From Actinomycetaceae bacterium (GTDB taxonomy: Bacteria; Actinomycetota; Actinomycetes; Actinomycetales; Actinomycetaceae), in NCBI GenBank assembly GCA_028724905.1, contig JAQYTG010000004.1, positions 1-64,000 of the forward strand: a DNA stretch of 64,000 nt. The letters are read 5' to 3'. The stretch's first letter is position 1, and every line of letters starts with the position of its first letter. The notes beneath the pieces are model-generated. The model was not told where the DNA came from. It saw only the letters and a list, made by a program, of their open reading frames with translations, and ran no database searches. Of this stretch, positions 25,534-35,211 are shown piece by piece. The translations under genes and the position numbers were made by a program.

Positions 25534-26814
25534 ATGATTGATATTCGCTTTGTCCGTGAGAACCCCGATGCCGTCAAAGCCTCGCAGCGTGCGCGCGGCG
25601 AGAGTGAAGAGCTCGTCGATCAGCTCATTAGTGCCGACGAAAAGCGCCGTTCGGCCTTGCAGGCGTTTGAGGATAGACGCGCTGAGCAAAAAGCCCTCAG
25701 CAAGAGCATTGGCAAAGCTGCACAAGAAGAGCGCGCTGCCGTGATGGAGCGGGCTAAAGCTATGGCCGACGACGTGAAGCAGCTGGAGGCCCAGAGCAAT
25801 CAGGCGAATGAGGAGTTCACTGAGCTGATGTTCCAGCTTCCCAACGTCGTCGAGTCAGGGGTGCCTCAAGGTGGCGAAGATGATTACGAGGTGCTCCGTC
25901 ACGTGGGCACTGTGCGCGATTTTGCCGCTGAGGGCGTGACGCCAATGGATCACCTCGATGTGGCCGAGGGGTTGGATGCCGTTGATATGGCTCGCGGCGC
26001 TAAAGTTTCCGGTTCGCGTTTTTACTATCTCAAGGGGTTTGGCGCTCGCTTGGAGTTGGCACTGCTCACGATGGCTGCCGATCAGGCGCAGGAGAATGGC
26101 TTTACGCTGATGACTACGCCCACACTCGTCTCGCCAGCGGTGATGGGTGGCACGGGTTTCTTAGGTAAACACAGCGACGAAATCTATTATTTGCCAGCGG
26201 ATGATCTTTACCTCACCGGCACGAGCGAAGTGGCTCTCGCCGGATACCACAAAGATGAAATTCTGGATATTTCCGATGGTCCGCTGCGCTATGCGGGGTG
26301 GAGTTCTTGCTACCGGCGGGAGGCTGGTTCTGGCGGACGGGATGTGCGCGGCATTATCCGTGTGCATCAGTTCAACAAGGTGGAGATGTTCTCTTTCTGT
26401 GATCCCGCTCAGGCGCGTGATGAACATCGCCGCTTCTTGGCGTGGGAAGAGGAAATGCTGCACAAGGTGGAGTTGCCGTATCGGGTGATCAACACGGCCG
26501 CCGGCGATCTGGGTTCTTCCGCGGCGCAGAAGTTCGACTGCGAGGCGTGGCTGCCCACGCAGAATCGCTACATGGAGGTGACGTCTACCTCGAATTGCAC
26601 CACTTTCCAGGCGCGCCGACTCAATATCCGCTACCGCTCGGAGCGCGGCACCACGCCGGTGGCGACGCTCAATGGAACACTGGCTACAACGCGCTGGCTG
26701 GTGGCACTGTTTGAGAATCATCAGCAGGCAGACGGATCACTGTACGTGCCGCAGGCGCTGCGCCCCTATCTCGGTGGGCGAGAGGTGCTAGAGCCGGTAG
26801 CTGCCCGCAAATGA
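25534..26814 (+). CDS. serS: Seryl-tRNA synthetase
   Basis: Cytoplasmic class II synthetase charging tRNA-Ser (EC 6.1.1.11), 426 residues. The N-terminal arm ([22 protein letters not shown], then a charged coiled coil to about residue 105) binds the tRNA long variable arm. The catalytic domain follows: [36 protein letters not shown], motif 2 [20 protein letters not shown] with [10 protein letters not shown], and motif 3 in [18 protein letters not shown], close to the usual NGS/GRxLVAxxEN form. It is divergent from the lipid kinase gene, with 57 bases between start codons. Confidence 0.96.
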   Translation: MIDIRFVRENPDAVKASQRARGESEELVDQLISADEKRRSALQAFEDRRAEQKALSKSIGKAAQEERAAVMERAKAMADDVKQLEAQSNQANEEFTELMFQLPNVVESGVPQGGEDDYEVLRHVGTVRDFAAEGVTPMDHLDVAEGLDAVDMARGAKVSGSRFYYLKGFGARLELALLTMAADQAQENGFTLMTTPTLVSPAVMGGTGFLGKHSDEIYYLPADDLYLTGTSEVALAGYHKDEILDISDGPLRYAGWSSCYRREAGSGGRDVRGIIRVHQFNKVEMFSFCDPAQARDEHRRFLAWEEEMLHKVELPYRVINTAAGDLGSSAAQKFDCEAWLPTQNRYMEVTSTSNCTTFQARRLNIRYRSERGTTPVATLNGTLATTRWLVALFENHQQADGSLYVPQALRPYLGGREVLEPVAARK

Positions 26815-27542
26815 TGGGTTGATGTTGGCGGTCGGCTATGTGGGCTAGTCGGGCTAGTATTGCTGGCAGTTGCCATGACTCTACCGTTGGCGAGTGGCGT
26901 GATTGGTCAGTTAATTTCGCCAAAGTGTTGGCACTTTCAGCAGACATTTCAGCTGTGGAGGTTGATAAAATTGGTCTGGCCAGTTTTATCGACACGGGAT
27001 GCAGCCCGTATTCACACAATTGGTCTGACCGCTATTATCGACCCTGACGAGCAGCCACTGTGCCGAGCGGCTAGCGCCCGCTGAGTAACCACCCCAAGCG
27101 GCACAACCCGTCCAGTGGTGACGCCGCCCGCAGCATTTCCGAACGGCTAGCTCCACCGAGGGTAACCCAAGCGGCGATGTTGCTGCCCACTAAAGCGACT
27201 ACTATCTCACTAGCTTGCAATCAAGAGCTTTTCCGTTAGCTCTAACTTGCACCTCAAAAGTTTTCCCGTCGTTCGTTTCAGAGAATTCGCTCACTCCAAT
27301 AACTTGTAACTCAAGATAACCTGAAACTTAAGAATCTTTATGTAGCCTGAGCCTCAAGAATTTTCATTAGTTTCTATCCCTCCTGTTTGCTCCGTGCTGA
27401 ACGTCGTCTCGCTACCTGCTCTTTGACTATCACTCACTACTCGGGCGTCACCCAGCTTGCTGTTTAAGCCTGTTTATCCTGTCGCTATTTAGCATTCGTC
27501 GTCACGACGTGATTCATAACGCACAACTCAACAAAGATAGAA
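26815..27542. other. Gene-free stretch between serS and the metal transport locus
   Basis: About 730 bases without a credible gene. It contains palindromic element copies at 26961-27042, then an AT-richer part (27200-27400) with repeated words such as cctcaaaagtttt and cctcaagaatttt, which may be promoter or leader sequence for the surface protein gene. Confidence 0.6.
26961..27042. repeat. Two copies of the dispersed palindromic element
   Basis: The copy at 26961-26993 is nearly a full palindrome: the left arm starts gttgataaaattggtc and the right arm ends gccagttttatcgac. A second, shorter copy (aattggtctgacc then gctattatcgac) is at 27018-27042. The centre TGGTCtGrCC resembles operators of FadR/PdhR-type GntR regulators, but the family behaves as a dispersed repeat. 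Confidence 0.7.
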
Positions 27543-27559
27543 ATGAGAATCGTTATCAT
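27543..27559. promoter_or_regulatory. Putative Zur (zinc uptake regulator) box
   Basis: ATGAGAATCGTTATCAT is an imperfect palindrome matching the Zur/Fur-type pattern TGANAATnnTTATCA. It ends 44 bases before the start of the first gene of the anchored-repeat ABC locus, where it could cover the promoter. Family knowledge: Zur with zinc represses such sites. The same pattern could serve another Fur-family protein. Confidence 0.6.
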
Positions 27560-27603
27560 ATAAGGTTGTTGTGTTTCACAGATGTGCATAGTTGGGAGAA
27601 TAT

Positions 27604-30600
27604 ATGGTTGCTCGGGCTGGTCTGCGTGTGCCGCGGCGGCTTCGCTTCATTGCCGCCGTTCTTGTCGTTATGTTATTTGCCACCGGCGTTTCCTGGATTA
27701 TTCCGGCCGCTGCCTCAGATGAACGCAGCATCAGCGTGGCCTCTGCTGGCGTCCACGCCCCCCGAGAGATTGGCGTCCGCGGCGCTCAAAAGGCTGATGG
27801 TGGCACTCAAGGGGCTGGCGGCGATGCTCAAGCATCCGCTCAAACTGCCGCTCAGGCCGGTGTTCGTGATGCCACTCACAGCGAAAAAGTGGTGCTCCCC
27901 GTAGGGCACATTGATTCTCCGAAAGTCTACTGGGGTGAGAATGGATTCGAGCTGAAAGCTAATGCCGGAGAACTCTATAATCTCCAGGATACGATCAGCT
28001 GGCTGCGGCCAAATGTGTACAGCCGAGGCGAGCAGTATTACGGGTTCACAGTGGGTGAGCACTCTCCCGCGCTCGATTTCCTCGGAAAGGGAAGTACCTG
28101 GTGGGCGGCGCCATCTAACTGCACATCCTGCGGGCAAATCTGGCAAGGTTACGGAGCAGACACTGCCATACCCTACGAACAATTCAGAGATGGAGCTGGA
28201 GTATCGGCAGCAGATGCCGACGGTATATTTTGGCTGAATCTGCTCAGCATGGAAGGGCCAGGCCGTCTCGAAATGATCCGCGGAGGCCAGTTTGACGACG
28301 AGCAATGGGGCACGTTCCGCCGGATTATCTCCAGTGACGGCGTGGGGATGCGTTCGGCAGCTTTGAAGCCTGGCACCCATACCCACATCTGGACGCTTTT
28401 TTCAGCGCCAGGCGATTATCGACTTGTGTGGCAAGTGAGCGCTCGGAAAAATGATGGCTCGATCGTCACCTCTGAACCAACTGTGCAAAACTGGCGTGTG
28501 GGAGGCTCGGAGCCTGAAAGCACAGCCATGCCGGTACTCGGTGAACGTTTCGCTGCGGCACCGCAAGGCAGCACGGCGGGATACAGTTTTTCAGTAGAAA
28601 CTGCCCGCAGCCACGAAGCGCAAGCGCATGGAATTTCTCTCGCCTCCTGGACGTTCTCCGCCCCGAAAAATGTGGCTGGACAAGCTCAGATCTATATCAA
28701 CGGCTACCCGATGAGCACCGTCGAGGTGAGCGCTGGCAAAGGCGTCTTTACCCAGCTTCCAGCCGTTGGCACTGCCAGCTACCAAGTGGTGTTTTTCCCG
28801 CAGTCTGCCGAGCACGGCGCGCGATGGGTGAGTGAGCCGGTCAGCTACACGAGCGGTGGCTCAGCAGTCTCCACACAAAAGACGGGTCTGCTCCCCATCC
28901 CCGATCCGTCCTTGGTCGCCCCCACATTGGATCTTGGTGACGTGAGTGCGCCGCGTGATGCACGTGCCACTGTCACGCTCAGCCCAGGAGCATTCGACAC
29001 CACTTTTAGCGCTTCCGTGCAGCTATCTGATCCGCACATACGCGGTGACGTCATCTTAGATTTCTTTGAGCCAGGCACTGCTTCTGAATATCCAGAGGTT
29101 TCTTACGCGGGCACGCTCGTCAATGGTCGCTGGTCGAATCAGATTGAAGATCTCGATGGCACCGCTGGCTTGGATGTGCGCTTCACGTTCTTACCGCATT
29201 CGAGTATGCGTCATCTCCACAAACAGACGGCCACTGTGTGCGCCGATTTTGATCCAGCGCAGACGTCGAGCGTCACTGTGCCTCTTGATGCCTCTGCATC
29301 GGAGGACGCGGAGGAGTCGGCAGTGCGTCCAGATGAACATTCCACGACGCCTGGTGCTACATCTGACGTTCCGGCGTCACCCTCAGAATCCGATCTGCCA
29401 CAGGAGGAAAACCCTAATGCAGAGCAACCTGGCGCGGAGGACGCTAATGCGGATGCCCCAGATCCAGATAAGCCAAATCGAGATAAACCAACGTTGGATA
29501 AACCGGCTCTGGATGGCGGCGGTGTGCATTCGCTTGAGAAACGGGTGTTGCTCGATGCAGGGCACGTGGATCTAGCTGCGCATATTATCGACGGTGATCT
29601 CGATATGCGCATCAAAGACGACACTGGTCTCGTCGATAAAAAATCTACTCTGCGGCTGCCACATACCGTGGCCTTGGGGGTGCGCAATCATGCGCGCGAG
29701 GTGAATACGGCCAAGCGCATTAAGCAAGGATACGGCTTCTTAGGGGCTGAAGGGACGGCGGCCTATATACTTCCGCAGACGGAGAAATCTGGCTTGATTT
29801 GGCCAGGTTACTCCACTGAAGCTCTCGCCGGAAAAGTTGATTTTTCCTCGCTGCAGCTTCACATTGCATTGCTAGATGGTGCGGGAGACGTGAAGCTCTA
29901 TCAGGCGGATTTCGGCAAACCCACAGTGCTTTTCGACAGCGCCCATAGCGACGAAGCGACCATTGCCGTTCCCGCCCCAGTGCACGTGCACACCGGATGG
30001 GCGTTTACTCAGCCAGGGCATTATGAAGTGCTGATGTACGTCACCGGCAAGGATCTCGATGGTGCCGAGCTCTCCTCGATTGAGCGCTCGATGGTGTTCC
30101 TCGTCGGTGATGAGGCGATAGCTCAGGCCGCAGATTTGGTCGGCACTGCTGGGCAGGATCCAAGGCCCAATCCTGGAACTGGATCTCAGCCGGATTCGGG
30201 GGTGACGCCAGATTCTGAACCCGACGGCACGCTTGCGGTGACGCCAACTTCTGGGATTGAGGGGAGCGCTGGAGTGACTCCAGATCCTGAGACTGGCAGC
30301 AACTCTGAGCCCAGTAGCGTCTCGGAGACTGACCTCACGCCTGGGGCTGTGCCCGTCACGCCGATAGCTGGCTCTACCGCTACTCCGACGTCCAACGGTG
30401 AGTCGGGGACGGAATCAGTTTCTGGATCGGATTCCGGCTCGGGCACTGATTCGGGATTTGGCACGAACTTTGGCTCCGGCTCAGATTCGAGCTCCAGCTT
30501 GGGCGCGGATTCGGACTCGGATCCTGAGCTGCGGCCGAGTACACATATCACGCTCGATCATGGCCATGCAGATGTGTTCAACGTCTCGATGGAGCAAGGT

Positions 30601-33081
30601 GCGCTGAAGCTCAATGTGAAAGAAGATGCGACGGGCCAACACGTAGCTCATGCTCCCGAAGACGTCGCACTAGTGGTGAAGCCGCGGGCTCTTATGGATC
30701 TTCCCGCAGGCTACCCCGCTGCTCCGAAAGCATACGTGCTGCCGCTCAATCAGGATCAAGAATTGCTCTGGCCAGGCTGGAGTACTCTGGAGACTCAAAA
30801 AAGCTCACTGCGATCTGTGGATATAGAGATCACCCGCGTGGATGGCCCTGGGCAGGTGCACGTCTTTAGCCAGGATTTCCTCGGCAATCCGCAGCCGCTG
30901 CTATCTGGTGGGGGTACGGCACTGCCAGGTGTGATAAACGTGCCAGCGCCAGCTCATGTGCACGCTTACTGGGCTTTTACCAAAGCAGGTAAGTACACGA
31001 TGAGCGTGAGGGTGCGAGCTAAGCAGGGCGAGGCTACTGTGGTGAGCGATACGCATACATACACCTGGATTGTGCAGCCAGCGTCAGGCCAGTCCGAGGG
31101 AGAGCAGAGCTCAGGGGGTACGCAGGGAGAGCAGGGCTCAGGAAGCACGTCGAGCCAGCAGCCAAGCCAGCAACCAGGTGCTTCCGGAGGATCGCAGACC
31201 TCTGGTGGATCTCAATCCGAGGGAAAGCCAGGATCGAAGCAAGAAGTCGGTTCGAGCGGCTCTGCTTCTGGTGTTTCCAAGCCAGGCGTGACGCCGGAGC
31301 CAAAACCGAGCGCGAAGCCAGGCACAAAACCGGCCACGAAGCCGAGCGCGAATCCAACTACGAAACCGACGCATCCTTCTCAACCGGCGTCACGGCCAGG
31401 TACAGCTACGCCGTCCAAGGGAAGCACCGCACCTCAAGCGCAGTCACACTCGCGGCCAGATTCCCCCGCTCAGCAAGCGGCAGGTGTAGTGGCACTGGCG
31501 CAAGGCCACGCGGATGCTTTCTTCTTGAATCCCACAGCTAGCGGGCTCGATCTGGTGGTGCGTGAAGATGTGACTGGGCAGAGCGTCTTGCGCAAGCCAG
31601 AAGACGTGCGCTTTTTGGTGGGAGATAACGCAAAAATGGTTGTTCCCGCAGGGTTGCCGCAAGCGGGGAAGCAGGCGTGGGTGTTGCCGATTGTGCAAAA
31701 TCCTCAGCTGCTGTGGCCAGGATGGAGTTCGGAACGAGTGAAAGGCAGTGCCGATTTTACTGTGGACGTCTCGGGGCCTGGCAAAGTGTACGTTTTCACC
31801 ACCGGCTTAGGCGGGAAAGCAACGAGCGTGCTGCGCGGCGGTGGGCTTGCCCTCCCTGGCACCATTCACGTGCCATCTCCCGCCCATGTGCACGCAAACT
31901 GGATTTTCTCTGCTCCTGGTGTGTATACATTCCAGGTGCGCGGAAGTGCCGACGGGCGCAGCACGCGCACGGCCACCTATACCTTTGCAGTGGGGAACGC
32001 AGCGGCGCATAAATCTGCGCCAGGCGTCCGCCTTGCTGGCGGGGCTTTAGACGGCCTCGGATTAGGCGTTGATCTCGCAATTGGCGGCGCGGGCAGTGCT
32101 GGCGGCGCGGGCGTTGCTGGAGCTACTGGCACAGGGGCAGGCGCCGGAACGGGCGCCGCTGCGATGCTCGCAGGGGTTGGCGGCGCTGCGCAGGGCGTGG
32201 CGCATGGGAAAAACTCCGGCGCAGTGCCGCTCAATACGAAGCCGGTGGGAAGAGGCATCTGCGCAGCTGCCGGATATGCGAGCGGTCTGCCAAGCTCACT
32301 TGCGCAGGATGGGCATTTCGATCTCGGCCCGCAGCTGCGCGATGGAAAACTCGTCGCCATGATCCGTGATGACCGCACCCAGCCAGCTCAGTGGCGCAAT
32401 GCTGGCGATATCGTTTTCGGCCTGGGTGCGCAGGCGGCCACAAAGGTTCCGCAAGAACTGAGTTTCTTGGCCAAAGTGGGCAGCCCTATGTGGATGATTT
32501 CCTCTGTGCAACAGCCAGGAGTGCCGTGGTTGGGGGAGACGAGCCAGCATGAATCCATTATCTCGGGCACCACTGGTGAGGTGACCACCACCATCACAGG
32601 CATTCAAGGCCCAGGGCAGGTGGCGCATTTCTTACCTACGGCGCTCGGCGCAGGCGTAGGCACGATACTCTTTTCCACCACTCAAGGGCCGAAGAGCTAC
32701 GTGATTCCAGCGAATACGCATATGCATGGAGTGTGGGTCTTTACCGCCCCTGGCGAATACGTGATCTCTTACCAACATCAGGTGACGGACAAAGCAGGGC
32801 AAAAGCTCACCGCCGATGGGAAGCTCACGGTGGTGGTGAGTTCGTGTGACGTAGCAGCTCATACAGCTGTGGCACACGCGAGTGGCGAAGCTAGCGGCAG
32901 TGCTGGGGAGCCGAATATGGAGCTTTCCCAAGCAGGGCTAGCAGCGGATCAGGGGCGCAACTTTGATGCGTCGTGGTGGATTCAAACCACGTTGCTGGCG
33001 GCCGTCTTGCTCACGAATATGATCGTCCTCATTCGCTGGTCGCAGCGTCGCCGCAGCGCTGTATCAAACACTCAAAGGTGA
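27604..33081 (+). CDS. Anchored-repeat ABC transporter-associated giant surface protein (TIGR03773-like)
   Basis: A 1825-residue secreted, membrane-anchored protein. I start it at ATG 27604, which has GGGAGA about five bases upstream. Order: signal peptide (about 1-38, RRLRFIAAVLVVMLFATG); five copies of the actinobacterial surface repeat (TIGR03769 type, 'choice-of-anchor M') near residues 96-305, 648-838, 982-1160, 1297-1465 and 1566-1750; low-complexity linkers rich in Pro, Ser, Asp, Glu and Gly between them; then a membrane segment (about 1792-1813) and a basic tail. There is no LPXTG. Most repeats carry a GHxD motif near the start and end in HVHAxWxFTxPGxY; their histidines and acidic residues suggest metal capture (inference). 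It heads a tightly packed transport operon behind a Zur-like box. Confidence 0.85.
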   Translation: MVARAGLRVPRRLRFIAAVLVVMLFATGVSWIIPAAASDERSISVASAGVHAPREIGVRGAQKADGGTQGAGGDAQASAQTAAQAGVRDATHSEKVVLPVGHIDSPKVYWGENGFELKANAGELYNLQDTISWLRPNVYSRGEQYYGFTVGEHSPALDFLGKGSTWWAAPSNCTSCGQIWQGYGADTAIPYEQFRDGAGVSAADADGIFWLNLLSMEGPGRLEMIRGGQFDDEQWGTFRRIISSDGVGMRSAALKPGTHTHIWTLFSAPGDYRLVWQVSARKNDGSIVTSEPTVQNWRVGGSEPESTAMPVLGERFAAAPQGSTAGYSFSVETARSHEAQAHGISLASWTFSAPKNVAGQAQIYINGYPMSTVEVSAGKGVFTQLPAVGTASYQVVFFPQSAEHGARWVSEPVSYTSGGSAVSTQKTGLLPIPDPSLVAPTLDLGDVSAPRDARATVTLSPGAFDTTFSASVQLSDPHIRGDVILDFFEPGTASEYPEVSYAGTLVNGRWSNQIEDLDGTAGLDVRFTFLPHSSMRHLHKQTATVCADFDPAQTSSVTVPLDASASEDAEESAVRPDEHSTTPGATSDVPASPSESDLPQEENPNAEQPGAEDANADAPDPDKPNRDKPTLDKPALDGGGVHSLEKRVLLDAGHVDLAAHIIDGDLDMRIKDDTGLVDKKSTLRLPHTVALGVRNHAREVNTAKRIKQGYGFLGAEGTAAYILPQTEKSGLIWPGYSTEALAGKVDFSSLQLHIALLDGAGDVKLYQADFGKPTVLFDSAHSDEATIAVPAPVHVHTGWAFTQPGHYEVLMYVTGKDLDGAELSSIERSMVFLVGDEAIAQAADLVGTAGQDPRPNPGTGSQPDSGVTPDSEPDGTLAVTPTSGIEGSAGVTPDPETGSNSEPSSVSETDLTPGAVPVTPIAGSTATPTSNGESGTESVSGSDSGSGTDSGFGTNFGSGSDSSSSLGADSDSDPELRPSTHITLDHGHADVFNVSMEQGALKLNVKEDATGQHVAHAPEDVALVVKPRALMDLPAGYPAAPKAYVLPLNQDQELLWPGWSTLETQKSSLRSVDIEITRVDGPGQVHVFSQDFLGNPQPLLSGGGTALPGVINVPAPAHVHAYWAFTKAGKYTMSVRVRAKQGEATVVSDTHTYTWIVQPASGQSEGEQSSGGTQGEQGSGSTSSQQPSQQPGASGGSQTSGGSQSEGKPGSKQEVGSSGSASGVSKPGVTPEPKPSAKPGTKPATKPSANPTTKPTHPSQPASRPGTATPSKGSTAPQAQSHSRPDSPAQQAAGVVALAQGHADAFFLNPTASGLDLVVREDVTGQSVLRKPEDVRFLVGDNAKMVVPAGLPQAGKQAWVLPIVQNPQLLWPGWSSERVKGSADFTVDVSGPGKVYVFTTGLGGKATSVLRGGGLALPGTIHVPSPAHVHANWIFSAPGVYTFQVRGSADGRSTRTATYTFAVGNAAAHKSAPGVRLAGGALDGLGLGVDLAIGGAGSAGGAGVAGATGTGAGAGTGAAAMLAGVGGAAQGVAHGKNSGAVPLNTKPVGRGICAAAGYASGLPSSLAQDGHFDLGPQLRDGKLVAMIRDDRTQPAQWRNAGDIVFGLGAQAATKVPQELSFLAKVGSPMWMISSVQQPGVPWLGETSQHESIISGTTGEVTTTITGIQGPGQVAHFLPTALGAGVGTILFSTTQGPKSYVIPANTHMHGVWVFTAPGEYVISYQHQVTDKAGQKLTADGKLTVVVSSCDVAAHTAVAHASGEASGSAGEPNMELSQAGLAADQGRNFDASWWIQTTLLAAVLLTNMIVLIRWSQRRRSAVSNTQR

Positions 33082-33087
33082 GGACGT

Positions 33088-35211
33088 ATGCACCGGCCAG
33101 AACACCAGCTGAAACGCGGATTAAAGCGAGCACTAACACACAGATCACAATATGGACGAGGAGATAGCTCAACAAACGGACGGGGAGACAGTTCGATATG
33201 CGGGCGACTAGATATCCGATTGGACGGAGGTGGAAATAGTCCAATACGCGGGCGAGCAAATAGAGGAAATAGACGAATAAACGGGCACGGAAATACCCAA
33301 ATGGACGAGCGCAGGCCGAGCGTGCCAGCGCGGCTCTGCCTCGTCGGAGCGCTAGCCAGTTTGCTAGCCAGCTGTAGTGCGGTGGAGCATGGGCGCCCTG
33401 GCGTCGGGCCTTATTCCGAACAACGGCCGGTGCGCGTCGTCACCACGACGCCCCTACTTGCCGACATTGTGAAAAATGTGGGGGCTGCTCGCGTAGATGT
33501 GCACTCTATTGTGCCGATAGGGGCAGATCCGCACGGCTATGAGCCAAGTCTGCGCGATATTCGGGATATTGCGTACGCCGATCTTGCGGTCTCTAACTAT
33601 CTGATGCTGGAAGAGCACTCGCAGATCAAGGCCATAGATGCCACGATTGGCGAGCGTGTGCGGCATATCTCTGTGGCTGAGGGGGCTACCCGATATGGCG
33701 CACAAGTGCTGACTCTCACCGAGAATAGCGCACTCGACACTGCGTGGCTCGGTTTGCGGGTGAGCGGAGGTGGGGCTGATCGCTCCACAGGAGTGCAGAT
33801 CATTGCCACAGGGATGAGCGGCCCTGGGGAGCTCAGCGCTTACATCACGGAGACGTTTGGGAATCCCTCAGTGTATGTGAACTCGGCGGATGGTTTCGAT
33901 CACGATGTGTTCGAGCTTCCAGCTGATGCTCATACGCATATGTCGTGGGCATTCACCAAAGCGGGGCTCTACACGCTCAAGCTCACCGCTCAGAGTACGG
34001 GTGCACATCCGAAGCATCTCGGAGAGACGCAGGTGCATTTTGCGGTGGGAGTAGATCCGCTTGCTGCAGCGGATGCGCTCGCTGGCTCTCTAGCTAGCTC
34101 TACCGCTCGCACTGATACGCCTACTGCAGCTCAAGCGGGTGCCACCGTGGCTCAAGCGGATACTTCCGCTGCATCCGATACAGATACAGCCACCGACGTC
34201 ACGCACCCAATCACTGTGCTTCGCAAAGAACACGCAGATATTACCGTCGATATGAACGGTGGATTCACAATGCGGATAGATCGAGCAGCTGGCGTTGGCT
34301 CTAGCGTGAGTGATGCTGATTCTGGTTTCGGTTCAGGATCTGGTGACGCCGGTGGGGATTCGGGAGGTTCGGGTGACGTTGGTGCGGGTGACGCCGGTTT
34401 AGGTTCGAGTAGTTCTCGTGACGCCAGTGAGGATTCAAGCTCTGGTGATGAGAGTGCGGGGTCTGGTTTGGGTGGCGCTCATGCGGCGGGCGTTAAGTCC
34501 GGTACCGGTGCTCATTCAGGCAGTGCCGATTCCAGCGGCGCCATCCATCTGCCGATGGAGAGCGTGATCGTGGAAGTGCCGTCTCAGGCGCTGCAACCGG
34601 TGCCAGCCGATCCGGAGTTTCGTTTTATCGAGCGGCCAGGAGTGGAGGTGTATCAACTCCCGCAAGCCGTACTCGGCAGCCATATTCACGGGGAGATTGA
34701 CCCACATCTGTGGATGGATGTGCGCAACGTCAAGGCGTATGCGGCTTTGCTGCGAGATGAGCTCGTTCGCCTCGATCCGCAAGGGGCGGCTGCGTATATC
34801 CGTGCTTGTGAGCAGTATCAGGAGCAGCTAGATCAGCTCGATGCTCAGGTGGCAGCGGCCATCGCGGCCATTCCCGAGCAGCGGCGCAAACTCGTCACCA
34901 GCTATGATGCCTTCGGCTACCTCGCTCATGCCTACGCAATTCCAGTAGCTGGATTAGTGACGCCAAATCCAGCCGTAGAGCCAAGCGTGGCGGATCGTTC
35001 ACGGCTAGTGGGAACGTTGCGCAATCTCAATATTCCCGCCGTCTTTGCCTCGCCTACAGACATTAGGATGCGTACCCCACTCGTGGAAATAGCGCAAGAT
35101 ATGGGCGTGAAAGTGTGCCCATTGCTCAGCGATGAATTTACCCCCGAGGTTCGCACATACATTGATCTCATGCGTTTCGACGCGCACTCTTTAAGGAATT
35201 GTTTGCAATGA
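33088..35211 (+). CDS. Anchored-repeat ABC transporter substrate-binding lipoprotein (TIGR03772-like)
   Basis: A metal-binding protein of the ZnuA/TroA cluster, split by an inserted surface repeat. The N-lobe is residues about 115-205 (VRVVTTTPLLADIVKNVGA, with His149 in GADPHGYEP). The insertion is about 205-511: one anchored-repeat domain (FELPADAHTHMSWAFTKAGLYTL) and an acidic Gly/Ser linker. The C-lobe is about 511-707, with H532, H534 and H540 in SHIHGEIDPHLWMD and D682 in LLSDEF as likely ligands. The lipobox LASC places the lipid on Cys96. The ATG at 33088 has GAGG five bases away, but it gives a basic 71-residue extension before the signal peptide; ATG 33301 would give a normal precursor. 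The stop overlaps the next start (ATGA). Confidence 0.85.
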   Translation: MHRPEHQLKRGLKRALTHRSQYGRGDSSTNGRGDSSICGRLDIRLDGGGNSPIRGRANRGNRRINGHGNTQMDERRPSVPARLCLVGALASLLASCSAVEHGRPGVGPYSEQRPVRVVTTTPLLADIVKNVGAARVDVHSIVPIGADPHGYEPSLRDIRDIAYADLAVSNYLMLEEHSQIKAIDATIGERVRHISVAEGATRYGAQVLTLTENSALDTAWLGLRVSGGGADRSTGVQIIATGMSGPGELSAYITETFGNPSVYVNSADGFDHDVFELPADAHTHMSWAFTKAGLYTLKLTAQSTGAHPKHLGETQVHFAVGVDPLAAADALAGSLASSTARTDTPTAAQAGATVAQADTSAASDTDTATDVTHPITVLRKEHADITVDMNGGFTMRIDRAAGVGSSVSDADSGFGSGSGDAGGDSGGSGDVGAGDAGLGSSSSRDASEDSSSGDESAGSGLGGAHAAGVKSGTGAHSGSADSSGAIHLPMESVIVEVPSQALQPVPADPEFRFIERPGVEVYQLPQAVLGSHIHGEIDPHLWMDVRNVKAYAALLRDELVRLDPQGAAAYIRACEQYQEQLDQLDAQVAAAIAAIPEQRRKLVTSYDAFGYLAHAYAIPVAGLVTPNPAVEPSVADRSRLVGTLRNLNIPAVFASPTDIRMRTPLVEIAQDMGVKVCPLLSDEFTPEVRTYIDLMRFDAHSLRNCLQ

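Noticed and set aside
27604..33081. LPXTG sortase anchoring of the giant surface protein
   Set aside because: The C-terminus has a membrane helix and basic tail but no LPXTG-like motif before it.
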